Under the pieces are notes generated by a model. The model was not told the origin of the DNA. It was given only the letters and a program-made list of their open reading frames with translations, and did no database searches. A stretch of DNA of 7,301 nucleotides, from the NCBI GenBank assembly GCA_009930445.1, contig RZYD01000117.1, positions 1 through 7,301 on the forward strand, read 5' to 3'. The stretch is from Bacteroidia bacterium. Its GTDB lineage: Bacteria > Bacteroidota > Bacteroidia > Bacteroidales > BM520. Position numbers and translations under genes: made by a program. This document shows positions 6,948-7,301 of the stretch, one piece after another (position 1 is the first letter of the stretch; every line of letters begins with the position of its first letter).

Positions 6948-7301
6948 TTAGGATTGAATATGGGGTTGTATTCCGATACCGAAATAGTCAAAACCATTTT
7001 TCATCATTTCCTGCGGTTCATAAATGTTTCGTCCGTCGAAAATCACCGGGTGCCGCATCAGTGCACGCATTTTTTCGAAATCAGGGATCCGGAATTCTTT
7101 CCATTCGGTGACCAGAAATAATGCATCTGCTTCATTCACTGCTTCATACATGGAGTTGCAAAACGTGATCGCGTCGCCGATTCTTCTTTTGGTCTCTTCC
7201 ATGGCTACGGGGTCGTAGGCTGCCACTTCAGCACCGGCATCGAGGAGGTGTTGAATAATGACCAGGGCGGGTGCTTCGCGCATATCGTCGGTTTGGGGTT
7301 T
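6948..7301 (-). CDS. ugd: UDP-glucose 6-dehydrogenase, C-terminal part
   Basis: The enzyme oxidises UDP-glucose to UDP-glucuronate with two NAD+. Only the last 117 residues are here, roughly the final quarter of a protein that is usually about 440 residues; the reading frame is open to the window edge. The first visible residues, KPQTDDMREAPAL, are the conserved FKPxTDDxREAP block that begins the UDP-binding C-terminal domain. The next segments are Rossmann-like (VAAYDPVA), then ADALFLVTEWKEFR and VIFDGRNIY, whose Arg belongs to the conserved substrate-binding motif. The internal Met within DDMREAP is not the true start, because the conserved motif continues upstream of it. The product is the substrate of the decarboxylase encoded next. 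GDP-mannose dehydrogenase is a relative, but the WKEFR and FDGRNIY segments favour UDP-glucose dehydrogenase. Confidence 0.93.
   Translation of the reverse strand, partial: KPQTDDMREAPALVIIQHLLDAGAEVAAYDPVAMEETKRRIGDAITFCNSMYEAVNEADALFLVTEWKEFRIPDFEKMRALMRHPVIFDGRNIYEPQEMMKNGFDYFGIGIQPHIQS

Noticed and set aside
7281..7283. ATG as a possible start of a short 111-residue protein
   Set aside because: The frame continues upstream to the window edge and reads the conserved KPxTDD of UDP-glucose dehydrogenase, so this is an internal Met of a gene cut by the window.

Overview
The window looks like chromosomal DNA from a member of the Bacteroidota, probably class Bacteroidia. The evidence is: a FeoA-FeoB fusion of the kind common in that phylum; a promoter matching the Bacteroidota consensus (TTTG, 19 bp, TAnnTTTG) in front of it; AT-rich start regions without Shine-Dalgarno sequences before the other genes; and a small protein resembling the DUF5063 family, which I associate with that phylum. 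Genus cannot be fixed from the sequence.

Every gene I can support lies on the minus strand, so the window reads right to left. At the right edge is the 3' end of a UDP-glucose 6-dehydrogenase gene (6948-7301, start outside the window), followed by a strong intrinsic terminator (6901-6939). Next comes a compact set: a UDP-glucuronate decarboxylase (UDP-xylose synthase, 5877-6812), a dTDP-4-dehydrorhamnose reductase (rfbD, 4944-5819), a phosphoglucomutase/phosphomannomutase family enzyme (3198-4922) and a DUF5063-like protein (2638-3201) whose ATG overlaps the mutase stop codon. At the left, feoAB (10-2511) encodes a ferrous-iron transporter and has its own promoter at 2543-2573.

The right-hand genes form a nucleotide-sugar module. 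The mutase interconverts glucose-6-phosphate and glucose-1-phosphate, the precursor of both UDP-glucose and dTDP-glucose. UDP-glucose dehydrogenase makes UDP-glucuronate, the decarboxylase turns this into UDP-xylose, and RfbD carries out the last step to dTDP-L-rhamnose. The likely use is surface or exported glycan synthesis, but no glycosyltransferase, polymerase or export gene is visible, and rmlA, rmlB and rmlC are absent from the window. The iron transporter is probably a separate transcription unit that happens to be adjacent.

No stretch longer than 300 bases lacks a gene; the longest gaps are 135 bp (6813-6947) and 126 bp (2512-2637). I see no RNA genes, insertion sequences, CRISPR arrays or phage genes. 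This is mainly an ordinary housekeeping and cell-surface region, and I do not see convincing evidence of a new biological system. The points most worth a second look are the translational coupling of the uncharacterised protein to the sugar mutase and the terminator that separates the two UDP-xylose pathway genes.
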